Origin: Rhynchopus euleeides
Lineage: Eukaryota; Euglenozoa; Diplonemea; Diplonemida; Diplonemidae
Direction of reading: 5' to 3'
Assembly: GCA_963210315.1 (NCBI GenBank)
Contig: OY723284.1
Location: forward strand, 1,240,001 to 1,304,000
Length of the DNA: 64,000 bases
Shown: positions 53,700 through 64,000 of the stretch, in pieces
How positions within the stretch are numbered: the first letter of the stretch is position 1
Layout of the letters: each line of letters starts with the position of its first letter
Notes under the pieces: generated by a model
What the model saw: only the letters and a program-made list of their open reading frames with translations
The model's database searches: none
What the model was told of the DNA's origin: nothing
Translations under genes and position numbers: made by a program

Positions 53700-55226
53700 C
53701 CCCCCCCCCCCCACTCCTTCTTATTTTTGTCTTTTGGCATGCCCCAGCCACACCACACCCCACCCCACCCCATGTCCCCCTCCACCCTCGCATTGCTGGA
53801 GGGCGGAGGGGGGAGACTTGTCTTACATTTCCTTCTTTCGACTATCATACCCTCCCCTCCCTCCTTCTTCTCCTCCCCTTCCCCCATGGAAGTTGTGTGA
53901 GTGCTTGTGAGGACAGTGTGGGTGTGCGTGTGTGCAGCAGTGGGGGATGGAAGGGACGGGGTGGGTGTTAAAGGTGCGTGCTGGGTGAGTTGGGGGTTGA
54001 AGGGTGGGGGGGATGGGGATGGGGGGATCTCTGCAGCATAGAGGCTAGGGGGGGCTTGCCCAGACGCGGGGTGGCTCTCGGTCTCCGCTTTTTGCAGAAG
54101 TGACGGAGGAGAAGCCCATTGCATTTTTTTGGTGGCAAAACACCCCCCCCCCTCCCCCCCTCTCCCATTTTTTATTCGCTATCCCCATCCGTCAATCTAC
54201 CGAGTGCAGGGATGCCTTACTGTTTCTAATCTTTGATGTTACACCCCCCCCACCCCCGTGCATTCTGAGTGAAAGAGAGGTCGGCTCTGCACCTTGCTTT
54301 TTTTTCTCTGTGTCGCTACCCCCCACCACCACCCCCCCTTGGGTGCAGTGGTATTGCATCTGCATTCGCTGCCTGCAAAGGTAGTTGCATCCCGGAGAAT
54401 TGAACCGTTGTTCCTGCCGACCCCCTCCCCCCCTCCCCTCGCAGTCCCCCCCCCCCCACTCCCTCCATACGAGTGAAGGGTGATCATTCTTGTGCTCCCT
54501 TCAAATTCGATTTCACCCCCCCTCCCTCCATCCAGGCTGACATTTTTCACCAGAGCGGTGTGGAGTGTGTGTTGGGCCATCGGTTGTGATGACGCGTTTG
54601 CCAAGTCGGGCATGTTCGGTGTCTGAGTTGTGTTGTTCGAAAAGGAAACGTTCTTTGCAACCCTTTGAACGTTGGACTAGCTCTCTCCCCACCCACCCCC
54701 ACCCCCCCACCCCTCTCTCTCTTTCTCTCTCTCTCGTTTGCTTAAAGTGTGAATATCCCGGAATAGGATATACACCCCCACCACCACCCCGCCCCTCTCC
54801 CCCCTGGGGTCCTCAGGGTCCTGTTCAAAAAAGCATGGCTAACACAGGCCGACAGATCCAGCCAGGATAGCGCAGCCTGGCATATCTGTTGCAGCCCCCC
54901 TGTGTGGCGACACGCTGCTACACCCCAGACCGAATTCAAGGAACAAGACAACGGGAAAAAAAAACCGAACAATCCCTTCTCCCTCTCACCTCCCCCCACT
55001 CCTCCCCCGTGCCAATTGAACTCCCCTCCTTGTTGCTGTTCCCAGCCAAGCGTGGGCATAATGTTTTCTCGGGGGGGGGGGAGGGCGAGAGGGAGGGTCA
55101 GAGGGTTATCGTGTTGTCATTTTTTTGTGCGGAACAACAGGTGCGTGAGTAGGGGAGCAGGGGGGGGTGGGGGAGGAGGTGAAACTCTGTGGGTTGCCTT
55201 ACTTCTTCTCCTTTCTGTTCCCCCCC
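53700..55226. other. non-coding, C-run-rich spacer
   Basis: No gene is supported; long C/G homopolymers (53697-53712, 54445-54456) and CT runs near 54714-54735. Confidence 0.5.
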
Positions 55227-55234
55227 CCCCCCCA

Positions 55235-56320
55235 CAGGGCTGTAAATAAGGTTTGGGGGTCAGGAGTCGGGAGTCGGGAGTCGGTTATTTACAGTCACCT
55301 AAGGTACCTGGGGTGGGGGGCTGGGGGGGACGGGCGGTCTCAAACCCTACTCAATCCTGCACGCATCCTGTAGTACGGCCACCTCTGCCGTGGAGAGTCC
55401 CATGGACCCTCCAGCAGTCGCCCACCATTCGGTCAGGGCGGACTGACTCGGCGCTTGCGGGGTCTTCCCGCGTGCGAGGTGGTCCGCGAAGAAGCACGCG
55501 ACGCACAGCGCCATGTTGGCTGTCCCAGCCAACCCCCCACTTCGCCCGCAGCGCCCCACACGCTGCGAGCACCTCACTCACGGCAGCAGTATTTGGCTGC
55601 ATAGCTCTCAGTATTTCCCGTGCATGCAGCGCATGCATCCACAAATTTTGTGGATGCATCCACACACAGCCTGGAGCTCCGAAGCCCTGCATGCAGGCCT
55701 GCCTGCAGTGGATGAATGCCTGTATGCCAAATCGAAAATCCATTTTTTGACATTTTCGGGCATCCCTGGATGCCGTGGATGCATGCATGGATGCATCCAC
55801 ACCATCCACGGCCCCACTGAGAGCTATGTTGGCTGTGAGTCAAACACTACTGCCTCTACCTGAGGCATGTTTTGTGTCGCAACAGTTGCGTCACATGTGT
55901 GACGCATCTGTGTGGAGTGTGTGTGGGTGTGCACGTGTGCGCTGCGGTATGCTCAACCACCTGATGGGGGCGGAACACAACTCTTCTTGGGAGCTGCCAG
56001 GATCTGGCAAAAGGGGCGGGAAAGGGGCGCCGTATTCACAGCAGTGGTTTGGCAATGAACTCACCCCAGTTCAGAGACCGGTAATGAAGAAGATGACTGG
56101 GAGGCACACACCATGTCCCACCCAGCGGGACCCCCCCTCCTCGGGTGTTCCAAAAACCCTTTCTTTTGAATATTTGGAGTCTGTGCGGATCGCAGTGGGG
56201 TCATTTTGGCCATGGGGTGCCTAATACCGCACATTCCCTAAGGGAAGCAAGGCAACCCTCCCAATCCCAAAAAATCCGGCGCGAGTCGGGAGTCGGGAGT
56301 CGGCCTTATTTACACCCCTG
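55235..56320. mobile_element. hAT-like element K
   Basis: 1086 bp with ends CAGGGCTGTAAATAAGG and inverted CAGGGGTGTAAATAAGG. A perfect 8-bp duplication CCCCCCCA sits at 55227-55234 and 56321-56328. CAGGG ends and 8-bp duplications are typical of hAT. GAGTCGG(GAGTCGG)n microsatellites sit just inside both ends in the same orientation. The middle (55590-55850) is a looser inverted repeat with GCATGCATCCAC words, and the right part carries a unit related to the repeat field at 4-5 kb. A minus-strand frame of 76 codons (55347-55577) is not assignable; non-autonomous. Confidence 0.85.
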
Positions 56321-56328
56321 CCCCCCCA

Positions 56329-57295
56329 TGTGTGTGTTGTGTATCGCTGGATCTCGGACACAACCTGCATACCGAGTGAAGGGAGATCAACCCTGTGCTT
56401 CCTTCTGGCTTCTGCTTCTACTTCACTGCCACCCCCCACCCCCCTCACCCTCACCCCTTGTGATGAGACACACGTTGTATTTGTCCTTCTTCCCTACTTT
56501 GTTGTCATCATCATCATCACCACCCTGTCACCACTCAATCACTTCCGCGTTCTCCTTCCGGAGGGCGACTGCTGCAATGTGGCGGCAGGGGATCTGAGGA
56601 CTGGTATAATGGGTGAAGTCTCACTTGAGATCTCAAGTGGTAATGCAAGCTGAAAGGATCGAAGTGATGGAGCCGATCCAAGGTAGGCAGCATCTGGCAA
56701 CCTGTTGTCAAATCGCCCCGTCACTTTTGTGTGGTGCGCTGCTGCACTGACGCAGTGTGGCTGAAAACAAGGGGGGGGGGGGGCGGGGGTTGAGAGAACC
56801 AACCTTTCCCGCTGATGACACAACCCCTGCCAAAAATAATGCATTTGGGTTTGTGCATCTCGGAAACCCATGAAATTCAGCTGCCAGTAGCACAAAAACA
56901 AAAAGGCTTACCCAACCCCCCAACTCCCCTCTTTTTTTTTCAAAAAAAAAGCAAACAGATTTTCTTACCTATCACCCCCCTCCGGCGCTCAGACCACCCT
57001 TCCCCCCGCTTGCTTTCTATAACCCTTCCTGTCGCTGAATGCCTGCTTGGGGGGGGGGGGGGGGGTGGCGGCGATGCTGCATCTTTGCCTTCCGGCAATG
57101 TTCCGCGCCGCCCCAGGGCAGGGTGGGTGGGCTCAGCTGTGCTGGTCCTGCCGGGGGATGCTATGTATTGTGTTTACTGCAACAGGGCTCCTGTGTCCTG
57201 AAGGATCGAAGTGATGGAGCCGATCCTGCTCAGATGTGGAGCACAAACAACAGCCTTATCTTTTTTTTCTTGTGCGGCATGCGCCCCCCCCCCCC
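56329..57295. other. non-coding spacer
   Basis: No gene. A stem-loop word GGATCG...CGATCC (26 bases, AAGTGATGGAGC loop) occurs at 56657-56680 and again at 57204-57227. Long G runs lie at 56771-56782 and 57049-57065. Confidence 0.5.
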
Positions 57296-57297
57296 TA

Positions 57298-58445
57298 GGG
57301 GGGGTCAAATGCCCCCCCTTTTACGTGGATAAACACGATTTTTCAAAAAACCGGCGCAGAGGCCCCAAAGCCCCCGTAAACCCTCCAAACCCCCCCAGAT
57401 CGGTCCGGAAACCCATCGAACCCCACTTTTCCACCATTCCGGGCACCTCAGGTGCCCGAATTGGGGTACCTAAATTTTGTGCCACCGTTTGGTACCGTAC
57501 AGTGCCACTGTGTGGGAGGTTGGAAAAGAAAATGCCCCAACACACCACATCTGAGGGTTGCAATGCATGTTGCTTGCCAACCACGTCATCCGGTGGGTGT
57601 CAGGCGCTATGTAGGTGGCATCAGCCAGGTCTTCGATGTGTTCTGGCTTGTATATGTACCTCCCTGCCTGCGGCACAGGCACTGCCTTTGTCCCCCACAC
57701 CAGCCACAGAGAGCGTATTGTACTCGGTCCACGGTTGCTGATTCATTGTGATGCGTTGTATCCTCGAGTGAACGTCACACACTAGTGGCACCACCACCCG
57801 CCATCCGAGAGCTGTATTGACTTTGCGCGCTTCCGTTGCATTCACCTCGCCACGCATATTGCACTGTTCAGTATCAGTGCTCTTGGGCCAGGCAAAGTAG
57901 ACCGCAGCAACTACCAATTCTGCACAATGGGTACCACGACAGCGCACTTCGTGTGTTCCCGGAATGTACAGCTCGTGTTGCAACAGTCGTTGTCAACACA
58001 TCCCGGTTGTGGAGCACTGCTGCACAGGAATCACACGACCATCTGGACTTGTTCCGTACCTACAGGCAGCCTCCCGGTGCATGGTGACAGGGAGGTACAT
58101 ATACAAGCCAGAACACATCGAAGACCTGGCTGATGCCACCTACATAGCGCCTGACACCCACCGGATGACGTGGTTGGCAAGCAACATGCATTGCAACCCT
58201 CAGATGTGGTGTGTTGGGGCATTTTCTTTTCCAACCTCCCACACAGTGGCACTGTACGGTACCAAACGGTGGCACAAAATTTAGGTACCCCAATTCGGGC
58301 ACCTGAGGTGCCCGGAATGGTGGAAAAGTGGGGTTCGATGGGTTTCCGGACCGATCTGGGGGGGTTTGGAGGGTTTACGGGGGCTTTGGGGCCTCTGCGC
58401 CGGTTTTTTGAAAAATCGTGTTTGTCACCCCCATTTGACCCCCCC
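57298..58445. mobile_element. foldback element J
   Basis: 1148 bp, ends GGGGGGGTCAAATG and inverse, TA flanks (57296-57297, 58446-58447). The arms of about 360 bp (57298-57665 and 58095-58445) are nearly perfect complements; the loop of about 430 bp is unique. It sits inside a C run split only by TA. The arm frames (for example 57452-57751 +, and its mirror) are duplicated by the fold and not convincing genes. Non-autonomous; family unknown. Confidence 0.82.
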
Positions 58446-58447
58446 TA

Positions 58448-60007
58448 CCCCCCCCCCCCCCCCTCCCGCTCACTCAAGCCTCCCTGAGGCTTGAGTGGAA
58501 GAACAACTTGGCTGCAAGGGGGTGTTGGGAGAAAGTTGTCCATTTTGCGCGTGCAACACGTGGGGTTTTGTGTCTGCGGTCTCTTTTTTTTCTTTCATAT
58601 ACACATACACGTCATGCCCAGACCCTTTTGTTGTTTCTCGTGGGAGGTGTGTGGGTTTTGACAGCCTCCAGCCGTGCCTCTGTTCCCTGAGGCCTGGATG
58701 GGGTGGGAAGGGATGGTCGGAGGGTGGGTTGGTGCCTGATAACAGGCCTGCGTCTCAAGCCCGCCTTTTCCATGTTCCCTGTTCCCTGCTCCGGCGGCTG
58801 AACCAGGTCAGGAAAATTGGATGGCTGGGCGGGCGTTCCCCTTGAGGGGCGCGCCTGCAGATTATTGCACTGCGTCAAGTCACTGCGAGTGGCGTATATC
58901 TTCACACGGACAGGCGCAGAAACGCAAAAAATATATCAACGCAACGGATAGTGTCGAGTGGCTGGGATTGTTGTCACGATCCCCAACTACAGTGCTTTGG
59001 ACACCATTCATGATTCAGCGAATCAATCGGTGTATCTTCAACAAAGCATGCGCGTGGTGGCCACGTTGTGAGTGAGCGAGGAGGGTGGGTTGGGCTACGA
59101 GGGAAAGTTGGACCTGGTTCTGGGAAAAGACATGGGGAGGCCCAGTGAGTCAAGACACCGCATCCATCCTCCCACCTCCACCCCCCCCCCCCCGCCCCCC
59201 CCCTCTCGGCCTTTCGTTCGATTTTAGCAGCAATGCCCTGCTGCCTGCACCTTTTTGAGAGGCAACGAAGCAAAGATGACTCCGAGCCACTCTCTACAAA
59301 CCTTGCAGCTCTCTATCTGTGTTGAAAGCTGCGCCTACACCGTTTCTTCAACAAAAAAACGGCGGGGCACCGCGGCTGGCTTCGGCACGGGCGCGGGCGC
59401 GACTTCGACTTGCTGCCCCCGCCCCCCCAGCGAGCCCTCGACCAGCTGGGCCAGCCGCCCCAACTGCCCTTCCAGGCGCGCGGTGGCCGCCTTCACCTCG
59501 CGGCACCGTCGCCTGGATGGCCTCGGCGGCCTTGGCCCTCCGGCGCTTCGTCGCCGACCCCCGAGGAGAGGCGGCGGCCCCCGCGTCGGCCTCCTCCTCG
59601 GCGGCCGCGTCCCCCGCCCGTCCTCCTCCGCCGGGGGACTCGCCTCCTTCTCGCGCTTGCTGCGCTTGTTGCCGGCCATGTTGCACCCCGGGGTGTGTAA
59701 TGGGGGAGACGGGGTTGGGAACGGGTGAGTGGGGTGTGTCGGAGCACGATAGTCGATCTTCTTCGAACGCAGAACACCCCACCAGCCTGCCGGGCGTGTG
59801 AAGTGTTCGCAAGGATCCGCACGGTGAAAAGTTTCCTGAGTTGGCTACGCCGAACTTACAAAAAAATGTACGACACCCACACCACCACCACACATCCCCC
59901 AACACGCAGGTGATACAGAAGCGGCGCATACACACACGCGCGCCACCCCCCCCACCCCACCCCAGACACCACCCCCTGCATGTTCGCTGTGTGAACACCT
60001 CCACCCC
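58448..60007. other. intergenic spacer
   Basis: Apart from the small minus-strand frame at 59335-59679 I see no gene. C runs lie at 58447-58462 and 59178-59207. Confidence 0.4.
59335..59679 (-). CDS. possible small basic coiled-coil protein
   Basis: 114 residues, ATG in CAACATGG. The start is basic (AGNKRSKREKEASPP) and residues 62-85 look like a short coiled coil (REVKAATARLEGQLGRLAQLVEG), ending PKPAAVPRRFFVEETV. The Arg/Pro-rich middle is odd; the neighbouring frame there reads as Ala/Glu/Lys-rich (AAAEEEADAG...TKRRRAKAAEAIQAT), so two compensating indels or sequencing errors in this very GC-rich block are possible. No family is recognised. It may equally be a retrotransposon ORF1-like fragment. 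Confidence 0.3.
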   Translation of the reverse strand: MAGNKRSKREKEASPPAEEDGRGTRPPRRRPTRGPPPLLGGRRRSAGGPRPPRPSRRRCREVKAATARLEGQLGRLAQLVEGSLGGRGQQVEVAPAPVPKPAAVPRRFFVEETV

Positions 60008-61126
60008 ATGCGGCGCAACACGGCGCCACGGCGGGGCCAGTGGGGGCTTGTCCCCATCGTTGCTGTGTCGGCCTGTATCCTGCTGTGGAACACATACGCC
60101 TTCCTGCCGGGGGGAGCTCACCCCCCGCCACCCGCTGGGAAGACACGAAGGCGCGCACCCCCACAGCCACTCCCGCCCGTCACAACCATGCCTGGTCCGG
60201 CGGTGCTGGTCAGCGCTGTCGGGCAGGTGATTGATCCGGAGGACACCGATGCCTGGAAACAGGATGGAGTCACGTGGTTTACTATTCTCAACGCCCCACG
60301 GTATTACTGGTGTGAGACGCTGGCGTCGGCATGGCACAGCGGCATCACGATGAACATATGGGGGTGGGGCGACAAGGATTTCAACGGCTGGCTCGAAACC
60401 TGGAGGAAGATCCCGCTCGCAATCGAGTTTTCTGAAGGCCTGGGTGACGGAGACCTGATGGGGTTCGTCGACGGTGCGGACACACTGTTTCAGAAGGGCA
60501 TCGCGCAGCAGGTCGGGACCCTCCGTGAGATGGAGGAGGACGGGCGGTATAACTTTGTGATGAGCACGGAGATCAACTGCGCTGTGCAGTCCCTCCCGAA
60601 GCACGGCTGCAACGACACCGTGTTCCCCATGACACCTTGGGGGAGGCGTTATCTAAACTCAGGTCTTTATCTGGGGTCTGCAGTCCGCATTCGTGAGTTT
60701 CTCCAGTTTGTCCAACAGTATTACCTGCCCCGGTATCGGGTAGGGACTGTGCAGAGGAACGACCAGTCTGTGATTGGCTTCGCATGGCACAGCGGATGGA
60801 GGGAGAATTTTACGATCGATGCGACGACGAAGCTATTCCAGTCGGTGCGGATGGCGGAGGGGCACTACTGCCAGCAGGGGCAGGCGACAGGGAAGCTTCC
60901 GGTTCCCGATTCCAGCTCTGGGCTCCTGCGGAATTGCCTCACGAATAACACGCCCTCTGTCTTCCACTTCAACGGGAAGGCGAAGCCGTTTCTGGGGAAG
61001 TGGATTAAAAAGTTCTGGTGGTACGGCAAGGCCATCGACCCGCGTGCAGGGGTGTTCGTCAACAAGAAGCTGCGGAGCCTGAAGGAGATGTGCCCGAAGC
61101 TGAACTACGGCACCGCGCCACCCTGA
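60008..61126 (+). CDS. PLOD-type glycosyltransferase, type II membrane protein
   Basis: 372 residues, one exon. Residues about 13-33 are a signal anchor (WGLVPIVAVSACILLWNTY) after a basic start, then a Pro-rich stem, as in Golgi/ER type II enzymes. The catalytic part matches the glycosyltransferase domain of procollagen lysyl hydroxylases (PLOD/LH3) in motif order: FVDGADTLF with D155 and D158 in the DxxD metal site, FVMSTEINC, a PWGRRYLNSGLYLGSA segment, RNDQSVIGFAW, TKLFQS and VFHFNGKAK. In LH3 this domain adds glucose to galactosyl-hydroxylysine; here the sugar and acceptor are unknown. There is no hydroxylase domain. The PLOD assignment rests on motif order read by eye. Confidence 0.78.
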   Translation: MRRNTAPRRGQWGLVPIVAVSACILLWNTYAFLPGGAHPPPPAGKTRRRAPPQPLPPVTTMPGPAVLVSAVGQVIDPEDTDAWKQDGVTWFTILNAPRYYWCETLASAWHSGITMNIWGWGDKDFNGWLETWRKIPLAIEFSEGLGDGDLMGFVDGADTLFQKGIAQQVGTLREMEEDGRYNFVMSTEINCAVQSLPKHGCNDTVFPMTPWGRRYLNSGLYLGSAVRIREFLQFVQQYYLPRYRVGTVQRNDQSVIGFAWHSGWRENFTIDATTKLFQSVRMAEGHYCQQGQATGKLPVPDSSSGLLRNCLTNNTPSVFHFNGKAKPFLGKWIKKFWWYGKAIDPRAGVFVNKKLRSLKEMCPKLNYGTAPP

Positions 61127-61836
61127 ACACACCGAGGGAAACAGCAATCAAGGCCACCCTCCACTGGGTGCCCGGGGCGGGGTGGGGAGAGGGGCTCCGG
61201 GGGGGAGGGCGGGGCGGGGGTTGTACCGGGTGTTCCCCAAACGCAGATCACCCGCACGGCGCACTAGTTTCTGCTTTGACGAGTGAGATTGATGAGACGA
61301 GTTGTCATATTACTAGTTGATCGCTCGCTACGACTTGTCAGTCTACTCGTCATCTCCTTGACTCGTGTGCCGTGCAGAGGAGCAGGGGGTGTCGAGTCCT
61401 GGTGGAGTCCTTGTCGAAAGTGTAGCGCAGGACGAGTCTCAACAGTAGATTATTTGCACCCGAGGCTGCACCTGGCCGGTTTCCCCACCCCAACGCTCTC
61501 CTCTTCACACACCCTTGTCTATCGGAGTCGAGGCTATTTGGCGTTCGACACACGAGTGATTTTTCACTCTCCTGAAAAGGCCCTGGCCCACCTTCATCAC
61601 CACCTACACCAACACCAACACAGACAGGCGGCCGACCTGTACACACGGCAAGGGTGGAGGGTAGAGAAGAGTAGAGAGGGAGGAGTGCAAGAGTCGCCCA
61701 GCCGACTCACTAATCTCCCCCGCCTGGGCTGATCTCAGAGAGGAGGAGGAAGCGGAGGAGGGGTTGGGGTGCAGTGGGTGCACCTTCCCTGCCCACCCTC
61801 CATTTATATACCTCAGATCCCCCCCCCCTGTGAACA
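61127..61836. other. intergenic spacer with possible TATA
   Basis: No gene. TTTATATA at 61803-61810 lies 27 bases before the next ATG and could be a core promoter only if the 5' UTR is very short. Confidence 0.35.
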
Positions 61837-64000
61837 ATGCAGGTCTCGGTGCACACCAAGCCACCGACAACTGACCCCCCCGACCAGTTCCCATGGCAGG
61901 TCACGGAGGATGCCCCCATCTACGACTCGCTTGTGGACCTCCTCACCAAGCTGAAGAAGAAGAAGCTCCCCGAGGGGGACTCCCTGACTGCAGAGGAGTT
62001 TCGGGAGCTGTACATCCTATACCCTGCGACGAAGGAGAACCCGCAGGATCATGACTACATCGAGGCGGACGCTGCGCCGATCCCTTGGGACACGCAAGCG
62101 AGCCCCCCAGTTTTTGAAACGGGCGTACACTTCTTCCTGCGGAAGAAACAGGACGGCGACGACGAAAAGCTAGAGCAGCTGGAGAAGGAAGACGCAGCAC
62201 TGGAGGCAGGGGAAGAAGCACCGCCATCACTGCCAGAGCTGCCTGACGAGCCTCCACCACCCCTGGGGGAGGACCCAGCCCCAGAGACAGGCGTGGGTAC
62301 CACGACGGCGGATATCCCGCGGTACAATGAGGTGCAGGTCAGCGGGCAGCTGCCCCTGCAGCATCTTAAGATCTCGACCCTCTCGTGGAAGGGGCTGCCG
62401 AAGCGTGGGACGGATGGGTTGCGGAGTCGCCCTGTGTCGACGGCGACGATGTGCCCGTCATGCGGGACACCCTTTGCGATGAACATCCCCGACAGCGTGA
62501 TGAAGGATAAGATGCTGACGAACGACATGGAGAGGCAGCTCGGCGATGCCTTGGAGGCCCAGCGGAGCGTGTTGGAGGGGGAGAAGAAGATGTTGGAAGC
62601 GGAGGTGAATGATCTGAAGACGGCGCTGAACAGCATCAACGCGAGCCTGTCGAGGTCGAGGGAGGACGGGGAGGAGCTTGCGCAGCTGGCGGAGCAGCAG
62701 CGGCAGTGGACGGAGTGGCTCGAGGTGGAGAACCGGCAGACGAAGGGTGAGATTACGCAGGTTGCGAGCGACTTCGACAGCTGCCTGAAGTCCAACCAGG
62801 AGCTGACGGGGATGGTGGAGCAAGCCATTGCCAAGCGCGTGGAGGATAAGTATTGGACAAACGCGTCGCAGCGGGGTGGCCTCCCCGCACAGCCCTCCTC
62901 TGTGCCATCGGGGGTGTATCCCTCCCAGGCGCCGCAGCCTCTGCAGTACGCACAGCCTGTGCAGCACGTCCACCAGCCGGTGGTGCCGCTCACACACAGC
63001 ATACCAGCAGGGCCCCCGCTGCAGCCTCCGTCGCCACTGGATGGCGGGCATGTGACCCCGCAGCAGCCTGCCTACTCCGACCCCTACTCTGCAAGGACAG
63101 CAAAGCGTGACAGGTTCCGTGATCTTGTGACAGCGTATGCCCTGCGAGTGTCTGGGCAGGAGGGGTTTCTGTCAATGTGGGGTGTGTGGTTCCCGCCGTC
63201 ACTGCAGAAAAAGAAAAAGGGAAAACAGCTTGGCTTGTTGTGTTGTTCGCGAGGAAAGACATGAAGTGTTGGAGGGCGGGTTGGTGGGTGCGTGTGTGTG
63301 GCAGTAACCAAGGCAACCCATACCGCGCCCTCCACCCCTTTACAGGTACTACCAGCGGCACAACCCAACCAAGCTGGGCCTGGTGGAGACACTGGTGGAT
63401 GAGTATGAGGGGAAGGAGCGCGAGCTCCTCAACCTGATGGCACGGAAGTACGGTGATGTGTCCGTTCTTGGATACGACCCCCTCATCGATGACGATCTGG
63501 CGTCACGGAGTTCGGGTATGCCCCACGGTGTGGGAGGGGAGGGGTTGGTGCAGAGGCCTGCACGACAGCACACTGGAATGGACGTAACCACACGGCGGGC
63601 ATTGCTAAACCACAAACATGGCGCCAGATATGTGGTGCCGACACACTTCATCTCACCTTTTTGTTTCTTCTGATTCATCGTGCCACCCGCCGAATGCTGA
63701 CTTGAGTGGCTCCGCCACTGGATGCTGCCCACCCCCACCCCACCCAATGCCACCCCGTCACAGGCAACCTTGGATACGAAGCGGGCCCTGCGGACCTGAC
63801 TCCCTACCCGGCACCCCGCTCGGCCGCCGGGAGGAGGAAGCCCAGCCGCAAGATGCAGTCGCTGCTCGAATCCTACTCCGACAAAGACGACGCTGTGTCA
63901 TCCAGCCTGTCCGGCTTCTCCGACCTCCGCCCAGGCGCCGTGCCCAAGGCACACCACCTCAGCGCAGGCCCCTCCAGCGACCCCTCAAAGGTGACGTTTG
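61837..64000 (+). CDS. coiled-coil protein with CxxC motif, 3' end missing
   Basis: Partial gene, exons 61837-63113, 63346-63515 and 63764 to beyond the window; GT-AG introns of 232 and 248 bp keep frame. Residues about 105-150 are acidic/Pro-rich. C206 and C209 (MCPSCGTPF) form a single CxxC, too little for a zinc ribbon unless paired. Residues about 215-335 are a coiled coil (MERQLGDALEAQ...MVEQAIAKRV). A Gln/Pro-rich linker follows. Exon 2 has RYYQRHNPTKLGLVETL and YEGKERELLNLMARKYG, a motif (aromatic-K/R-NP-x-K ... Y-x-G-x-E-x-x-L ... KYG) I recall from protist coiled-coil and cytoskeletal proteins. Exon 3 is Ser/Pro-rich. Probably cytoskeletal; no specific function assigned. Confidence 0.75.

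Noticed and set aside
59348-60604. 418-codon minus-strand frame
   Set aside because: Mostly antisense of the glycosyltransferase 5' part and spacer; only its last segment overlaps the small candidate at 59335-59679.

Overview
The window is nuclear DNA from a GC-rich, intron-containing eukaryote, most likely a unicellular alga or protist. Evidence for this: GT-AG introns of about 210-250 bp that keep frame in two genes, eukaryotic-only families (NCX-type Na+/Ca2+ exchanger with Calx-beta domains, PLOD-type glycosyltransferase, a CYP74-like/lipoxygenase fusion), a non-LTR retrotransposon and many DNA transposons. No operons, Shine-Dalgarno sites or bacterial features were seen. I cannot fix the species; an alveolate or stramenopile-type alga is an inference only. 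A 200-base run of N at 18939-19138 marks an assembly gap.

Layout. 1-11.9 kb has no gene I can support; it is pyrimidine-rich DNA with long C/G homopolymers and several dispersed repeats. 11.95-18.06 kb is an apparently intact Ingi/I-type non-LTR retrotransposon. Its ORF1 ends in UGA-CGG, and the same frame continues through a 2A peptide into an AUG-less ORF2 (endonuclease, RT, RNase H). 18.1-21.8 kb is non-coding with a small foldback element. 21.9-33.2 kb is the gene-rich part, all + strand and intronless: an LRR protein, a 1106-residue CYP74-like P450 fused to a lipoxygenase, a small hypothetical protein, a secreted Cys-rich protein and a single-pass membrane protein. 36.0-36.9 kb has two small TA-flanked elements in opposite orientation. 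38.2-41.6 kb is a three-exon Na+/Ca2+ exchanger.

41.75-53.69 kb is a nest of transposons that can be resolved step by step, because each insertion has an unoccupied counterpart elsewhere in the nest. The host is a hAT-like element (8-bp duplication GGAGACCC). It contains a piggyBac-like element (TTAA), a GGAGGATC-ended element and a 691-bp hierarchical palindrome. The GGAGGATC element contains a second hAT-like copy, which in turn holds a second piggyBac-like copy and a TA-flanked element. That TA-flanked element was split by a 3-kb CACGGTGG-ended element carrying two minus-strand ORFs, one resembling histone H2B. 55.2-58.4 kb adds another hAT-like element and a foldback element. 60.0-64.0 kb has a PLOD-like type II membrane glycosyltransferase and the 5' part of a three-exon coiled-coil gene that runs off the window.

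Functional themes: oxylipin synthesis (LOX makes a hydroperoxide and a fused CYP74-like P450 may consume it), calcium export (NCX), secretory-pathway glycosylation, and a large mobile-element load whose insertions often sit in G/C homopolymers.
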